Of a stretch of DNA of 64,000 bases, positions 1 through 10,102 are shown one piece after another. The notes below the pieces were generated by a model. It did no database searches and was not told where the DNA came from. It was given only the letters and a program-made list of their open reading frames with translations. The stretch is from positions 124,001-188,000 of the forward strand of contig NZ_JAAVUW010000010.1 of the NCBI RefSeq assembly GCF_018449605.1. Direction: 5' to 3'. Source of the stretch: Luteibacter sp. dw_328 (lineage in GTDB: Bacteria > Pseudomonadota > Gammaproteobacteria > Xanthomonadales > Rhodanobacteraceae). The translations under genes and the position numbers were made by a program. Within the stretch, counting starts at the first letter, position 1. Each line of letters opens with the position of its first letter.

Positions 1-785
1 AAGTAAATGACGCGGCCGGTCGCCCACTGGTACACGCGACGGCCGCCGACGACGGTGTCGTTGCCGACGAGGGTCAGCTCGACATCACTGAGCCGGGTCG
101 GCGTCTCAATGTTGTCCTGGTAGCCGTGTGCGAGGTCGAGCAGGATGTGGGCCTCGCCCTCCTTCGCGAAGGTATAGCGGTGTATGCCGGCCCGCAGCGT
201 GGCAGTGAGCTCGGCAAGGATGTCGTGCTCGGTCAGCTTCACCCGGTAGTACCCTGGATGCGCCTGTTCGCCGGTGTAATGCGAGCGGTAGCCCTTCACG
301 TGCGTGCGATAGCCCTTCTCCGGCTTCTGCCCACCCTTGTGCTTGGCGTCGAAGCGCGACACGTAGTTCACGCCGTCGAAATCGCGGTCGCCGGGCTGCA
401 GGCGCACCGCACCCATCGCCGGCATGACCAGGAAGTCGAGCATGTCCGCTGCGCCGGTGCCGGACAGGTGCGTATGCGAGAAGCCCATGATGGAGCCGTC
501 GCCCTGGTGGTAGCCGGACGAACCGTCCCACTCGGCGTTGTTGGTGTCCGGGCTCAGCTGGACCATGCCGAACGGCCGCGTCGCACCCGGATAGGTGTGA
601 CCGTGGCCGCCCGAACCGACGAAGACGTCGACGTAACGCAAGACGCCATCCGCAGCGGTGCCGCCGCTGGCGGGTGGCGCGTTCAGGCCTTTGTGTACGC
701 CACCGGCCAGTGCGGTGAGGGAACCGAGCTGACCGACGGCCGAAACAGCGGCCATCCCTTGCAGAAAACGTCGACGGGTAACCAT
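1..785 (-). CDS. GH92 family alpha-mannosidase, N-terminal part (cut by window edge)
   Basis: Only the first 261 codons are inside the window. The protein opens with a twin-arginine export signal (MVTRRRFLQGMAAVSAV), so it is probably folded before export to the periplasm. The mature part begins with YVDVFVGSGGHGHTYPGA and continues with GYHQGDGSIMGFSHTHLSG, the glycine-rich opening typical of family GH92, which are calcium-dependent exo-acting alpha-mannosidases with alpha-1,2, -1,3 or -1,4/1,6 specificity. The ATG at 785 has GGAG seven bases upstream. It is the fourth gene of a minus-strand operon, 24 nt after the GH125 gene, and would remove outer alpha-mannose residues from imported glycans. 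The exact linkage cannot be read from this fragment. Confidence 0.9.
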   Translation of the reverse strand, partial: MVTRRRFLQGMAAVSAVGQLGSLTALAGGVHKGLNAPPASGGTAADGVLRYVDVFVGSGGHGHTYPGATRPFGMVQLSPDTNNAEWDGSSGYHQGDGSIMGFSHTHLSGTGAADMLDFLVMPAMGAVRLQPGDRDFDGVNYVSRFDAKHKGGQKPEKGYRTHVKGYRSHYTGEQAHPGYYRVKLTEHDILAELTATLRAGIHRYTFAKEGEAHILLDLAHGYQDNIETPTRLSDVELTLVGNDTVVGGRRVYQWATGRVIY

Positions 786-809
786 GAATCGCTCCAGCTC
801 AATGCCGCG

Positions 810-2246
810 TCAGACGCGGCGCAGGGAATCGGGATGCTTATCGGCGAGGTGGACGACCAGCTCGCCGAACAAGGTATTGGCCCACGCGAACCACACGCGG
901 GTGAACTGTTTCGGATCATCCTGATCGAACGCTTCGTGCATGAAACCGGTACCGGCATGCGTGGTCTTCAGCCAGTGCAGGCACTGCCGCTGCTCGGCCA
1001 CGTCGTCCGTGGTGAAGGCCTTCATCATGATCGACATCGGCCAGATCATGCGCAGGCCTTCATGCGGACCGCCGACGCCTTCCGCGGCGCTGCCCTTGAA
1101 GAAGTACGGGTTGTGCGTGCTCCAGACCCGGTCACGCGTGCGCTGGTAGCGCGCGTCGTGCGGCGCACTCTCCAGGTAGGGCATGGCGAGCAGGCTTGGC
1201 ACGTTGGCGTCGTCCATGAACAGCTGGTTGCCGTAGCCGTCCACTTCGTAGGCCCAGTAATCGCCCTGCGGATCCTTGATCACACCGTACTGCTCGACGG
1301 CGGCGGCGACGTCGTCGGCCAGCGCATGGCATTCATCGGCGAACACCTGGTCGCCATAGAAGCTGGCGTGCATCTGGGCGAGACGGCGCAGGGTGACCAC
1401 GGCAAACAGGTTGCCCGGAATGTTGAACGCGTAGACGGTCGCATCGTCCGAAGGGCGGAACATCTGGTGGATCATGCCCACCGGGCGGGTCGGCTGGCCG
1501 TAGCCTTTCAGGAACTGGCTCTCGGTCGGATTGGGCGACTGGCGCTGGAAGTGGTACGGACCAGGGCCTTCCTTGCGCTGCTGCTCGCGAAAGGTCGTGA
1601 CGATACGACGCGTCGAAGCGCGCCACGCGTCGTCGAAGGGCTCGCGGTCACCGGTGACCTGCCAGTAACCGTGCGCGAGACGCACCGGGTAGCACAGTGA
1701 GTCGATTTCCCATTTTCGCTCGGCCACGCCGGGATGCATGTCGGTCTGGTCAGCCTGCGCCCAGTCCAGCTTGCTCTTGCCCTTGGGGTCGGGAAGGAAG
1801 GCGTTTGCGTAGGGGTCGATGGCGATGCAGCGTGCCTGCCGGCGGATAAGGCCACGGAACAGCTTGCGCAGCGCTTCGTCTTTCGGCGCCAGCGGCAGGT
1901 AAGGCCAGACCTGGGCCGAGGAATCGCGCAGCCACATCGCGTCGATATCACCGGTGACGACGAAGGTATCTTCATAACCGTCGAGACGACCGACTTCCAC
2001 GGTGGTGTCGAGGGTATTGGGGAAGCAGTTCTCGAACAGCCAGGCCAGTTCCGGATCGGCAATCTTCTTCTTCGTCGTGGCGATCAGCGCTTCGACGGCG
2101 TCGCTGGTGAACTTGCGCTGGGCAACCGGCGGACGCTTGCCGGGAAACCGCGAGGCGGCGAATGCCCCTGCACTGATGCCGCCGACCATGGCGACACTGG
2201 GAACCAGCGACATCCACTTGATGAGATTGCGACGACTGGGATTCAC
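810..2246 (-). CDS. GH125 family exo-alpha-1,6-mannosidase
   Basis: This 478-residue protein matches the metal-independent GH125 family in length and motifs: [19 protein letters not shown] near residue 95, a DQTDMHPG segment, and [19 protein letters not shown] followed by [10 protein letters not shown] in the C-terminal third. Known GH125 enzymes release non-reducing-end alpha-1,6-mannose. The N-terminus ([20 protein letters not shown]) is a twin-arginine signal, like that of the adjacent GH92 enzyme, so both act in the periplasm. The start codon overlaps the stop of the upstream beta-mannosidase by 4 nt (ATGA), showing translational coupling. Together with GH92 it would clear alpha-mannose branches before the beta-mannosidase acts on the core. 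Family assignment is firm; substrate is inferred. Confidence 0.92.
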   Translation of the reverse strand: MNPSRRNLIKWMSLVPSVAMVGGISAGAFAASRFPGKRPPVAQRKFTSDAVEALIATTKKKIADPELAWLFENCFPNTLDTTVEVGRLDGYEDTFVVTGDIDAMWLRDSSAQVWPYLPLAPKDEALRKLFRGLIRRQARCIAIDPYANAFLPDPKGKSKLDWAQADQTDMHPGVAERKWEIDSLCYPVRLAHGYWQVTGDREPFDDAWRASTRRIVTTFREQQRKEGPGPYHFQRQSPNPTESQFLKGYGQPTRPVGMIHQMFRPSDDATVYAFNIPGNLFAVVTLRRLAQMHASFYGDQVFADECHALADDVAAAVEQYGVIKDPQGDYWAYEVDGYGNQLFMDDANVPSLLAMPYLESAPHDARYQRTRDRVWSTHNPYFFKGSAAEGVGGPHEGLRMIWPMSIMMKAFTTDDVAEQRQCLHWLKTTHAGTGFMHEAFDQDDPKQFTRVWFAWANTLFGELVVHLADKHPDSLRRV

Positions 2247-4873
2247 GGCTGGCTTTCCTTCAGGGCATCGATCAGTGAGCGTACCGACAAAGCGTGACGA
2301 AGCGTATCGAGAGCGACCTTGCCGTCGATCGCGATATCGACGCTCTCGCCAGGCAGCAGGTCGAAAGCGTTATCGGACAGGCGCACGTCGAGGTCGCCCG
2401 TGTCGATCCAGACCCCACGCGCCAGTCGCTTCGCGGTGACTGTCAGGACGAGACCGTGCCCGCTGTCGCGCAGTGTCGTGGCGAGCTCGGGTGTCGGCAG
2501 GGCAAGCGTGCGCGCCGCGCCAAAATACAGCAGATGATGCGCAACGGTCTGACCCTTCTCGACCAGGTCGAAGGCCACTACGGTGTGTCGTGGATCGGCA
2601 CCCTTGAGCAGCGTGGGATCGTCAAAGTGCCCCGCACTCGTACTGGTGAGAGCAGCGGCGTGCACGGCCTGGCTCTCGTCGCGCAACAGCTTGCCACCCA
2701 TGTCGTAGACACGCGTGCGCAGCGTGGCCTCGAAGTCGGCGGTGCGATCGGACACGGCGAACACGTCGGTCTTGCCGTCGCGGCGCAGCGGCACGATATC
2801 GACCGGCGCGTAGAAGCGCTTCGCGTGAAACTGCAGGGCTTTCCAGCGATTGAAGTAATCCACGCTGGCCCAGGAGGCGCCCGGCCAGACATCGTTGAGC
2901 TGCCAGTACAACGAGCCCATGCTGCGCGGCCGCGCACTGCGCAGGTGCTCGGCCGCCAGCTCGATTCCTTCGGCCTGCATCACCTGGCTCAGGTAAACGA
3001 ACGAGGGGAAATCCTTCGGCTCGCCGTATTCCTGACGGATGTACAGCAGCAGGCGCTGGTTGCCGTCACCGTTGGCGAACTTCTGGTGGGCGCGCATCAC
3101 CTTCGATTCCGGCGCCATGTCGCCGGCTTCGGCGAAGGCCTTGATCGTCGCCATCACCGGGAAGGACTGCAGCCCGTACTCCGACTGGAAGCGTGGGGTG
3201 ACATCCAGGTAATGGGAAATCGGTTCGGAGCCAGACCACACCTTCCAGTAATGGAAGTCACCGTCGTTCTCCACATTGGCTTCGCCGTCGTAGTCGGTGC
3301 TGGGCGAGCTGGCCCAGTACGGCGTCTGCGGTGACAGATCGCCGACCACCTTGCGCAAGGTCTTGCCGAACAGCTCGCGCATACCCTCGTCGAGACGGCG
3401 CACTTCGTCGGCATTGACGAATTTGCGGAAATCCTCGCGATCCGGCCAGGAGTCCCAACCTGTCTGGACTTCGTTGTTACCGGCCCAGAGCACGATGGAC
3501 GGGTGGTCGCGCAGGCGGGTGACCTGCTCCACCGCTTCGACCCGCGAGCTTTCGCGAAAGGCCGGGTCGTAAGGCGTGATGGCACCGCCGAACATGAAGT
3601 CCTGCCAGATCATCAGGCCCATGCGGTCGGCCGCGGCGTAGAACGCGTCGTCCTGATAGGTGCCACCACCCCACATGCGCAGCATGTTCATGTTGGCATC
3701 GCGCGCGGACCGCAGGAGGGCCTCCATGCGCGCCGGCGTTACCCGCGCGGGGAAGCTGTCGAACGGAATCAGGTTGGCGCCCTTGGCGAAAATCGGCACA
3801 CCGTTGACGACGAACGCGAAGCCCCTGCCCCACTGATCCTTGTCGCGGCGGAGTTCCACGCTGCGTAGGCCGGTCTCGCGGTCGGCGTCGGCGACCATCG
3901 CGCCACCCGTGCTTACGCTCGCGTGAAAGCGATAGAGGTTCGGGTCGCCGTAGCCGACGGGCCACCAGCGCTGCGGGTGGTCGATATCGATGGGCACGGC
4001 GACGTGGTTTTCACCCACCGTCAGTGCGACGTCGCGTTCCTGCACGCCGTGCGTGCCGTTCGGCGCGGTCCACTCCACGGCAACCTTGACCGGGCCGGCC
4101 TTGTCGGCCCGCAGATCGAGCTGCGCTTCGACATGCGCGTTGGCTTCATCCACCTTCGCCTGGGCGATATGGAAGTCTGCAAGCCGCAAGTCGTCCCAGC
4201 TTTCCAGGCGCACGGGGCGCCAGATGCCGGCAGCGAGATAACGCGGACCCCAATCCCAGCCGTAGTGGTAGTTGGCCTTGCGGACGTAGTTAGAGGTCTG
4301 CTTGCCTTTCGGCTCGTCGCCGAAGGACGAATCGAATTCACCCGGCAGCGCATAGGGCTGTTTGAGGAGCCACGGCTGCAGGCGGGCGATGGGTGACTGG
4401 AAATGCACCAACAGCGTGTTGCTGCCGGGATGGAGCGTCTCTTTCACCGGCAGGCGCCAGCGACGGAACATATTGTCCGCGGCGAGCAGCTTCTTGCCGT
4501 TGAGGCTGACCTCGGCAAAGGTGTCGAGGCCGTCGAAAACGAGATCGACGTGGCCGCGCTTGAGCGCGGCCACGTCGACGTCGAAGGAAAGCTGGTAGTC
4601 CCAGTCGGCGAGGCCGATCCACTGCAGACCGGCTTCGTTGTCGCGCCAGAACGGATCGCCGATCCGTCCCAGCGCCAGCAGGTCCGTCTGGACGGCACCC
4701 GGCACGATGGCCGGTTGCCAGTCCGTCGGGGCCTTTTGCGCGATCGCTGGCACCGCCCCGGGAGCGAGGTGGAACCGCCAACCGGCGGAGAGGTCTCTCT
4801 CCACCGGCGTGGCCGCCGTGGCGGCACTGGCGACAAGCCAGGCCACCACCGCCAGCGACGCGCGGCGCATCAC
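2243..4873 (-). CDS. GH2 family periplasmic beta-mannosidase
   Basis: An 876-residue GH2 protein with a Sec-type signal peptide ([20 protein letters not shown]), a sugar-binding jelly roll ([13 protein letters not shown]), an immunoglobulin-like middle domain and a TIM barrel. The barrel carries [16 protein letters not shown] and WQDFMFGG, both typical of beta-mannosidases rather than beta-galactosidases. The acid/base glutamate is E468 in WAGNNEV and the nucleophile is E565 in [11 protein letters not shown]. Length fits the family (about 850-890 residues). It overlaps both neighbours by 4 nt, upstream the TonB receptor and downstream the GH125 gene. The likely substrate is the single beta-1,4-mannose of N-glycan cores or short beta-mannosides; this is inferred from the alpha-mannosidases beside it. 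Confidence 0.93.
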   Translation of the reverse strand: MMRRASLAVVAWLVASAATAATPVERDLSAGWRFHLAPGAVPAIAQKAPTDWQPAIVPGAVQTDLLALGRIGDPFWRDNEAGLQWIGLADWDYQLSFDVDVAALKRGHVDLVFDGLDTFAEVSLNGKKLLAADNMFRRWRLPVKETLHPGSNTLLVHFQSPIARLQPWLLKQPYALPGEFDSSFGDEPKGKQTSNYVRKANYHYGWDWGPRYLAAGIWRPVRLESWDDLRLADFHIAQAKVDEANAHVEAQLDLRADKAGPVKVAVEWTAPNGTHGVQERDVALTVGENHVAVPIDIDHPQRWWPVGYGDPNLYRFHASVSTGGAMVADADRETGLRSVELRRDKDQWGRGFAFVVNGVPIFAKGANLIPFDSFPARVTPARMEALLRSARDANMNMLRMWGGGTYQDDAFYAAADRMGLMIWQDFMFGGAITPYDPAFRESSRVEAVEQVTRLRDHPSIVLWAGNNEVQTGWDSWPDREDFRKFVNADEVRRLDEGMRELFGKTLRKVVGDLSPQTPYWASSPSTDYDGEANVENDGDFHYWKVWSGSEPISHYLDVTPRFQSEYGLQSFPVMATIKAFAEAGDMAPESKVMRAHQKFANGDGNQRLLLYIRQEYGEPKDFPSFVYLSQVMQAEGIELAAEHLRSARPRSMGSLYWQLNDVWPGASWASVDYFNRWKALQFHAKRFYAPVDIVPLRRDGKTDVFAVSDRTADFEATLRTRVYDMGGKLLRDESQAVHAAALTSTSAGHFDDPTLLKGADPRHTVVAFDLVEKGQTVAHHLLYFGAARTLALPTPELATTLRDSGHGLVLTVTAKRLARGVWIDTGDLDVRLSDNAFDLLPGESVDIAIDGKVALDTLRHALSVRSLIDALKESQP

Positions 4874-7518
4874 AGCTTGAAGCCCATCGTCAGCGTGTAC
4901 GTCCGGCCGTTCTTGTAGGCATTGAGCGGCTCGGCCGGCGTGTTGTTGTACACGTAGTACGTTTCGTCGAGCAGGTTGGTGCCATCGAGCGAAATACGCA
5001 TGTGGTCATTCACCTGGTAGCCGATGGAAGCGTCGAGTTCACGGAAGATACCAGTGATCTGCGCCGACTCCAGCTGTGCGATCTGGGTGAAGTACGCCGA
5101 GCGCCAGCTATACGTAATGCGCGCATCCCACGGGCCCTTCTCGTAGTACGGGCTGAGGTTGAACGCGTTCTTCGAGTTGTACGGCAGCGGGAAATCGTTG
5201 CTCGTGCTCGCATCGGAATACGTGTAGTTGGCCAGCATGCCGAAGCCGTACTTGAAGGTCTGCTGATAGGTAAGCGACAGACCCTTGACCTTGGCCACGC
5301 CGGCATTCACCGGAATCTCCATGTCATACACGTCGTCGCGCAGGTTGGTCAGGTTGTAATGCGTCTGCTTGACGTTGGTGTTGAGGATGTAGCCGGAGAT
5401 GCGACGGAAGAACGCCTCGGCGGACAGCACGCTGTTCTCGGAGAAGTACCACTCTGCCGACGCATCGTAGTTGGTCGACTTGTACGGCTTGAGGTCGGTG
5501 TTGCCACCGGAGCCGGTGAGCGTGCGGTCGTCCAGCGCGATATACGGGGTCATCTCCTGATAACGCGGGCGGGCCATGGTCTGGGCCGCGCCGAAACGCA
5601 GCGTCACGTCTTCGATCGGGTCATAGGCGATGTTGAACGACGGCAGCCAGTCGTGATACGCGCTGCGCTTGTTCACCGGCGTGTACTGATCCGGGCCGAT
5701 GCTGTTGTAACCGTTGACCGTGTCACGCGTGCGGTAATAACGCACACCGAGGTTGCCGCGGTAGGAATCACCGGAGAAGTCGCCCTGGATGTAGAAGGCT
5801 CGGTTCTGCTCGGCGATGCTGTAGGTGGCCTTCGGATCGAGCGGCGTGCTGGTGACCAGGCTGTTGACGTAGTCCTTCAGGCCACCGCCGCTGATCGTGT
5901 TCCAGTTGGCCATGCTGCCCGTGCCGTCGAGACCGCCCAGGTAGCCGCTCGGCGTACCGCCGCCTTCGAGATCGGCCAGCGAAACACCGCTGCCGTCCGG
6001 CGAGGGGATGCGAGCCGCATAAGCGTCCTGACCGTTCAGGTGATTGGTCGCCTTGATGCCGACCTCGATCTGGTTCAGCGGACCCCACGACACGTCATGG
6101 CGGAAGTCGGTCTGGAAATAGCGCTCGCGATCGTAGCTGGGGGCGTAGCTGAAGCCCGCGCCGTGGGCGAGCATCGCCGTCGCGTCGTTGGGGCTGTTGA
6201 AGTTGATCTGCGGGTGCTGGCCGTCGAGGTTCCAGTTGTAGCCACCAAAGCCCTGGAACTGCGCATTCCAGATGCCCTCGGAACCACCGGTGGAACCGGT
6301 GTAACCGACCTGGCTCGTCGCCGACCAGCCGTCACCGTACCAATCGGCGCGCAGCTGTGCGGTGCCGGTATTGACCTTGGACTCACGCTCGTAACCGTCG
6401 AGGTAGGTCGCCGCACCCGGACCGTACGAACCGCTCGTGCCGACGCCATTCTGGAAGTTGAGGGCGGTGGCGTCGGGCGCGCTGCCGGACCAGTCGCCGT
6501 AATGGCTCTGGTTGAAGTTGTCGAACTTCTCGGTGACGTAAAGGCCGGTGAAGTTCAGCTCGAACGCGTCGTTCGGCTTCCACTGCAGGTCGGTCGATAC
6601 ACCGTCGCGCTTGCGCTGCTGCTGGAACCACGCCGTGTTGATCGCGGTCGGATACACGCCCTTGGTGCCCGGCGCGACGACATTCGGATTGAACTGGTGA
6701 TTCGGGTCGGTATCGGTCGGATCGTTCGCGCGCTGGTAACCGAAGACCTCGGTGCCCTGGCGATCGATGATGCGATCGGAATGCATGACCGAGCCGAGCA
6801 CGCCGAAGGTGGAATCGTTGTTCTTCCAGCTATAGAGCGCGGACGCATTCGGCTTGCCGGTATCGGCGCGGTCGTTGTAACCGTAGCTGACGGTACCGGT
6901 CAGCGTGTTCGCCTTGAGGTCGAGCGGCTTACGCGTATTGACGATGACGGTACCGCCGATGCTGCCCTCGTCGAGGTTCGCCTGCGGGGTCTTGTAGACC
7001 TGGGCGTTACCGATGATTTCCGAGGTGAGCAGGCTGTAGTCGAACGAGCGGCTGTCCGGGTTGTTCGGATCCGAGGTCCAGTTGGTCGACGCAAGGGTCT
7101 GACCGTTCAGGAGCAGGCGGTTCAGCGCCGGATCCGTACCGAGGATGCTGACCTTGTCGCCTTCGCCGAAGTTGCGGTCGACGCTGATGCCCGGGAGATG
7201 GGACAGCGATTCGGCCACGTTGCGGTCCGGGAACTTGCCAACATCCTCAGCGGAAATGGCTTCGATGATGGAATCCGAATTGCGCTTGAGGTCCAGGGAC
7301 TTCTGCAAGCTGGCACGAATGCCCGTGACCGTGATGCCGGCGAGGTCCGCGGCATTCTGTGCGTCGGCATCGGTGGCCGGGGTCTTGGCTGGCTCCGCCT
7401 TCTTGGGAGTCGTTGAGGAGGGCGGGTTCGTCGCGCCGGCGTCCTGCGCCATGGCGGAGCCCGTGGCGAACAGCCCGGCCATGATGGCCATGGAAAGGGC
7501 GCTAATCCGGTAATTCAC
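4870..7518 (-). CDS. TonB-dependent outer-membrane receptor for an oligosaccharide
   Basis: An 882-residue outer-membrane receptor. After a signal peptide ending ATGSAMAQ, a proline/lysine linker leads to the plug domain (ITVTGIRASLQKSLDLKR, then SAEDVGKFPDRNVAESLSHL and GTVIVNTRKPLDL), the form typical of sugar-specific TonB receptors of the Caulobacter/Xanthomonas type. The remaining ~650 residues are beta-barrel and end in [10 protein letters not shown] chose the GTG at 7518 over an ATG at 7563 because AGGAG sits six bases before the GTG and the signal peptide then starts correctly. It is the first gene of the mannosidase operon, so it probably brings mannose-containing oligosaccharides across the outer membrane. 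Ligand is inferred from context. Confidence 0.9.
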   Translation of the reverse strand: MNYRISALSMAIMAGLFATGSAMAQDAGATNPPSSTTPKKAEPAKTPATDADAQNAADLAGITVTGIRASLQKSLDLKRNSDSIIEAISAEDVGKFPDRNVAESLSHLPGISVDRNFGEGDKVSILGTDPALNRLLLNGQTLASTNWTSDPNNPDSRSFDYSLLTSEIIGNAQVYKTPQANLDEGSIGGTVIVNTRKPLDLKANTLTGTVSYGYNDRADTGKPNASALYSWKNNDSTFGVLGSVMHSDRIIDRQGTEVFGYQRANDPTDTDPNHQFNPNVVAPGTKGVYPTAINTAWFQQQRKRDGVSTDLQWKPNDAFELNFTGLYVTEKFDNFNQSHYGDWSGSAPDATALNFQNGVGTSGSYGPGAATYLDGYERESKVNTGTAQLRADWYGDGWSATSQVGYTGSTGGSEGIWNAQFQGFGGYNWNLDGQHPQINFNSPNDATAMLAHGAGFSYAPSYDRERYFQTDFRHDVSWGPLNQIEVGIKATNHLNGQDAYAARIPSPDGSGVSLADLEGGGTPSGYLGGLDGTGSMANWNTISGGGLKDYVNSLVTSTPLDPKATYSIAEQNRAFYIQGDFSGDSYRGNLGVRYYRTRDTVNGYNSIGPDQYTPVNKRSAYHDWLPSFNIAYDPIEDVTLRFGAAQTMARPRYQEMTPYIALDDRTLTGSGGNTDLKPYKSTNYDASAEWYFSENSVLSAEAFFRRISGYILNTNVKQTHYNLTNLRDDVYDMEIPVNAGVAKVKGLSLTYQQTFKYGFGMLANYTYSDASTSNDFPLPYNSKNAFNLSPYYEKGPWDARITYSWRSAYFTQIAQLESAQITGIFRELDASIGYQVNDHMRISLDGTNLLDETYYVYNNTPAEPLNAYKNGRTYTLTMGFKL

Positions 7519-7671
7519 TGCTATCTCCTGGGGATGAGAATGTTTTTTCGGGACGAACGACACCGCGCAAGCTTTCGCCTGCGTTCGTCGACCGTTCCAT
7601 TGAATGAGTCACTTGCCCTGCGCGCCGGGGGACCCCGGCCGGTTGCTGTTGCAACCTTGTTACGAGGCGGA
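7519..7671 (-). other. Long structured 5' leader of the TonB-receptor operon
   Basis: From the predicted transcription start near 7665 to the GTG start is about 145 nt without an ORF. It contains two small dyads: CCGGGG/CCCCGG at 7625-7638 and GGTTGC/GCAACC at 7641-7656. These could fold at the 5' end of the mRNA. No known riboswitch class is recognisable. The ribosome binding site AGGAG is at the 3' end. Confidence 0.4.
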
Positions 7672-7700
7672 TTTTTAGGGCCCAGTGACAACGTTGTCAA
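7672..7700 (-). promoter_or_regulatory. Sigma-70-type promoter of the mannosidase operon
   Basis: Reading the minus strand, a perfect -35 box TTGACA (7700-7695) is followed after exactly 17 bases by TAAAAA (7677-7672) as the -10 box. The DNA just upstream (7701-7790) is markedly AT-rich against the GC-rich background, as expected of an upstream promoter element. The -35 box lies inside a palindromic operator, which predicts repression. Confidence 0.7.
7686..7699. promoter_or_regulatory. LacI-family-type operator overlapping the -35 box
   Basis: TGACAACGTTGTCA is a perfect 14-bp palindrome with a central CG, the hallmark of LacI/GalR-family operators. It agrees with the core of the NagR box known from Xanthomonas (TGACARCGYTGTCA, quoted from memory). 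It covers most of the -35 box of the TonB-receptor promoter, so a bound repressor would block RNA polymerase until a sugar inducer appears. No LacI-type gene is in this window. Confidence 0.7.
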
Positions 7701-8083
7701 CCGATTTTTTAACTCGATCTAAAGTCAGACAAATGATTACAAATGACTGTTAGCAAACGATTTAGTGAAATTATGAAAATACTGCACTGCGGAAAATCTC
7801 ATAGGGCATTTGGATCGATCCATGCGCGGGCAAGACATTCGATGGCCACGCGTAAACGAATGCTTTCTCTAGGCTTTTCTATGACTTCACGGGAAAGTGA
7901 CGTGGATGGCCGCCCGGACGACCCTCTTTGCTGCGCTGCAGCGAGGAAAACGGCATATCCAATGCCAACCGGCCGATGAACGACATCGGCAAGTCCTTGC
8001 GGAATGTCGATTGATACAGCCATCGGTCACCTGTTTTCGTCGAAGCTGAACGCACGAAGGCCCACGAACGAGCAAAGGAACTC
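7701..8083. other. Intergenic region between the mannosidase operon and the DUF3300 gene
   Basis: This stretch separates two divergent transcription units. Its left 90 bases are AT-rich and adjoin the operon promoter. The rest shows no convincing gene: short ORFs in it have no ribosome binding site, no recognisable motif and ordinary length for chance. It must hold the promoter of the DUF3300 gene, but I could not pick a convincing -35/-10 pair. Confidence 0.4.
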
Positions 8084-9949
8084 ATGGTGATCAAGCGATT
8101 CGCACTGGATGTCTCGGTGATGTCCGTCCTATCCGTGTCACTCATCGGCGCCCTTGCGGGTTGCCAGCGCCAGGCGCCGGCCGACGCGCCAGCGCCGGTA
8201 GCGGCGGCAACCGCGCCCGCGGCCGAAGCGGCACAGCAACCCGCCTATCAGCAGCCGACGGCAGAGCAGCTCTTCGCCCTGGTCGCGCCGATTGCCCTGT
8301 TCCCCGATCGCCTCGTTGCGCAGACCCTCGCCGCGTCCACCCACCCGGACGACGTCGGGCAAGCTCGTGATTTCCTGCAGCAGAACCGCAACCTCACCGG
8401 CAGCGCCTTGATCGACGCCGCCGACGGCCAGCCCTGGGATCCGAGCGTGAAGTCGTTGGTCGCTTTCCCCGCCGTGCTCGATCAGCTTGCCAACAACACG
8501 GAGTGGACCGCCGCGCTCGGCGCTGCCTATGCCAGCGAACCGACCGATGTCATGAATGCCATCCAGGTCATGCGCGGTCGCGCCCGGGCACACGGCAATC
8601 TCCAGAACTCCGCCCAGCAGGTCGTCCAGATCGATCAACGTGGGGCCTCCGACGACGAGACCGTCGCCGACGACAACGGCATCGTCGCCGCGCCCGCGCA
8701 GACCATCCTCATCGAGCCTGCCGAGTCGGACGTGGTCTACGTGCCCGATTACGATCCGGACGCCGTGTATGGCGAGCCGATCGTGACGCGCGTCTACTCG
8801 CAAGGCTGGTACGAGGAGCCGCGTGAGCGCAGCGACCTCGTCACCACCGGCCTGATTTCGTTCGGCGCCGGCGTGCTGGTCGGCGAGCTGTTCGCGTCGC
8901 ACGGACACCGTGAGCCGCCGCGCTGGGGTTGGAATTCGTGGAATACGTCGTGGGGCGGTGGCCGCCCCGGCGGTCCACACTACGGCCGCCCGGCGATCGT
9001 CTACGACAACCATCCGTACCCCGTGAACCGAACGACGGTGATCAACCGAACGGTCAACATCAATCGTTCGGTGAACATCGATCGCTCGAACCACATCGAT
9101 AACCGGCACGACTTCAATAACAACAACATCGACAACCGTCGGCAGGCAGCGCCTGTCGCAAACGGGGCCCGACCGGCGCCGCCCGATTACGCGCATATGC
9201 AACGTCCGAACTTCACTGCCGGCATGACCCGCCCGACCGCGCCGAACGCACGCCCTGCCCTACCGCCGCCTCAGCGCCAGCAGGTCCAGGCTGCCCAGGG
9301 CCAACGTGCGGATGGACGAGGTCCGGAGTCTGGCCAGCGCCCCGGCAGTCCCGCCGAGGCGCGCAACACCAATGCTGCGCAAGCCTTCCATCCCGGGCAG
9401 CCGCAGCCCGGCCAGAACGTCTCGCGCAACGAACCGACGCGTTTCGATCCGCACCAGCAGACGCCGGGACAGGTGCCGCACGTGGACCCACGCGAACAGC
9501 AGCGGGCCGCTCAGGCCGCTCAGGCCGGACGCCAGGAAGCACGCCCCCCGCAGGTCGCACAGCCCGCGCGCGTCGATCCACGCCAGCAACAGGCGGCACA
9601 GGCAGCCCAGGCGCAGCAGCAGGCAAACGCCCGCAATCAGGAGGCCGAACGCTCGCGAGCGGAAGCTCAGCAGCGCGCCGCGGCAGCGCCCCGGCCCCAG
9701 CCCGTCGCGCAGCCGCAACGTCCGCCACAGTTCGATCGCCAGCCTGCACAGGAGCACCCGATGCCGCAGCAGCGCGAAGCACCGCAGCGCGTGGAGCAGC
9801 AGCAACGTCCGCAGCCGCAACGGCAGGAAGTGCAGCGCGAACAACAGCGCCCGGCTCCGACGCCGCGTCCCGAACCGCAGCACGAGAATCACGCACCCGC
9901 GGCGAAGCCCGCACCGCCTGCGAAGCATGACAAGCACGACGATCACTGA
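8084..9949 (+). CDS. DUF3300 domain lipoprotein with long Gln/Pro/Ala-rich tail
   Basis: A 621-residue predicted lipoprotein: the signal ends in the lipobox LAGC (Cys27). Residues about 50-230 form the DUF3300 domain, with PIALFPDRLVAQTLAASTHP, GQPWDPSVKSLVAFP and VYVPDYDPDAVYGEP. A short glycine/tryptophan-rich stretch follows, then Asn/Arg/Ile/Asp repeats (INRTVNINRSVNIDRSNHID), and from residue ~370 a low-complexity region of Gln, Pro, Ala and Arg ending KHDKHDDH. The ATG at 8084 has AAAGGAA just upstream. The function of DUF3300 is not known; the build (lipid anchor, folded domain, long flexible tail) suggests an envelope protein that reaches into the periplasm or wall. A hairpin follows the gene. 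Confidence 0.85.
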   Translation: MVIKRFALDVSVMSVLSVSLIGALAGCQRQAPADAPAPVAAATAPAAEAAQQPAYQQPTAEQLFALVAPIALFPDRLVAQTLAASTHPDDVGQARDFLQQNRNLTGSALIDAADGQPWDPSVKSLVAFPAVLDQLANNTEWTAALGAAYASEPTDVMNAIQVMRGRARAHGNLQNSAQQVVQIDQRGASDDETVADDNGIVAAPAQTILIEPAESDVVYVPDYDPDAVYGEPIVTRVYSQGWYEEPRERSDLVTTGLISFGAGVLVGELFASHGHREPPRWGWNSWNTSWGGGRPGGPHYGRPAIVYDNHPYPVNRTTVINRTVNINRSVNIDRSNHIDNRHDFNNNNIDNRRQAAPVANGARPAPPDYAHMQRPNFTAGMTRPTAPNARPALPPPQRQQVQAAQGQRADGRGPESGQRPGSPAEARNTNAAQAFHPGQPQPGQNVSRNEPTRFDPHQQTPGQVPHVDPREQQRAAQAAQAGRQEARPPQVAQPARVDPRQQQAAQAAQAQQQANARNQEAERSRAEAQQRAAAAPRPQPVAQPQRPPQFDRQPAQEHPMPQQREAPQRVEQQQRPQPQRQEVQREQQRPAPTPRPEPQHENHAPAAKPAPPAKHDKHDDH

Positions 9950-9996
9950 GGCTGTGCGGCAAAAGAAAGTTCATCGTGGATTACCGGGACCCGGGC

Positions 9997-10022
9997 GCTC
10001 GGCTTTCGGGCCGAGCTTCTTT
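9997..10022 (+). terminator. Hairpin, probable terminator after the DUF3300 gene
   Basis: GCTCGGC (9997-10003) and GCCGAGC (10010-10016) pair around a six-base loop and are followed by TTCTTT. It lies 47 bases after the stop codon. The T-run is interrupted, so strength is uncertain. Confidence 0.5.
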
Positions 10023-10102
10023 CGCACCTCGCCCACAGCTCGCCTTCGGCTTCGCGGGTGGCTCGGCTCCGCCATCGCTCTCTACACTTGGGCGTCTCGC
10101 GG

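Noticed and set aside
5002-7416. 804-codon open frame on the plus strand opposite the TonB receptor
   Set aside because: Its composition (Val, Arg, Glu, Gly, Ala-rich without motifs) is what results from reading the opposite strand of a GC-rich gene; the minus-strand receptor has clear signal, plug and barrel motifs.
7743-7979. Possible 78-residue gene upstream of the DUF3300 gene
   Set aside because: No ribosome binding site, no recognisable feature, and an AT-rich start in a likely promoter region.
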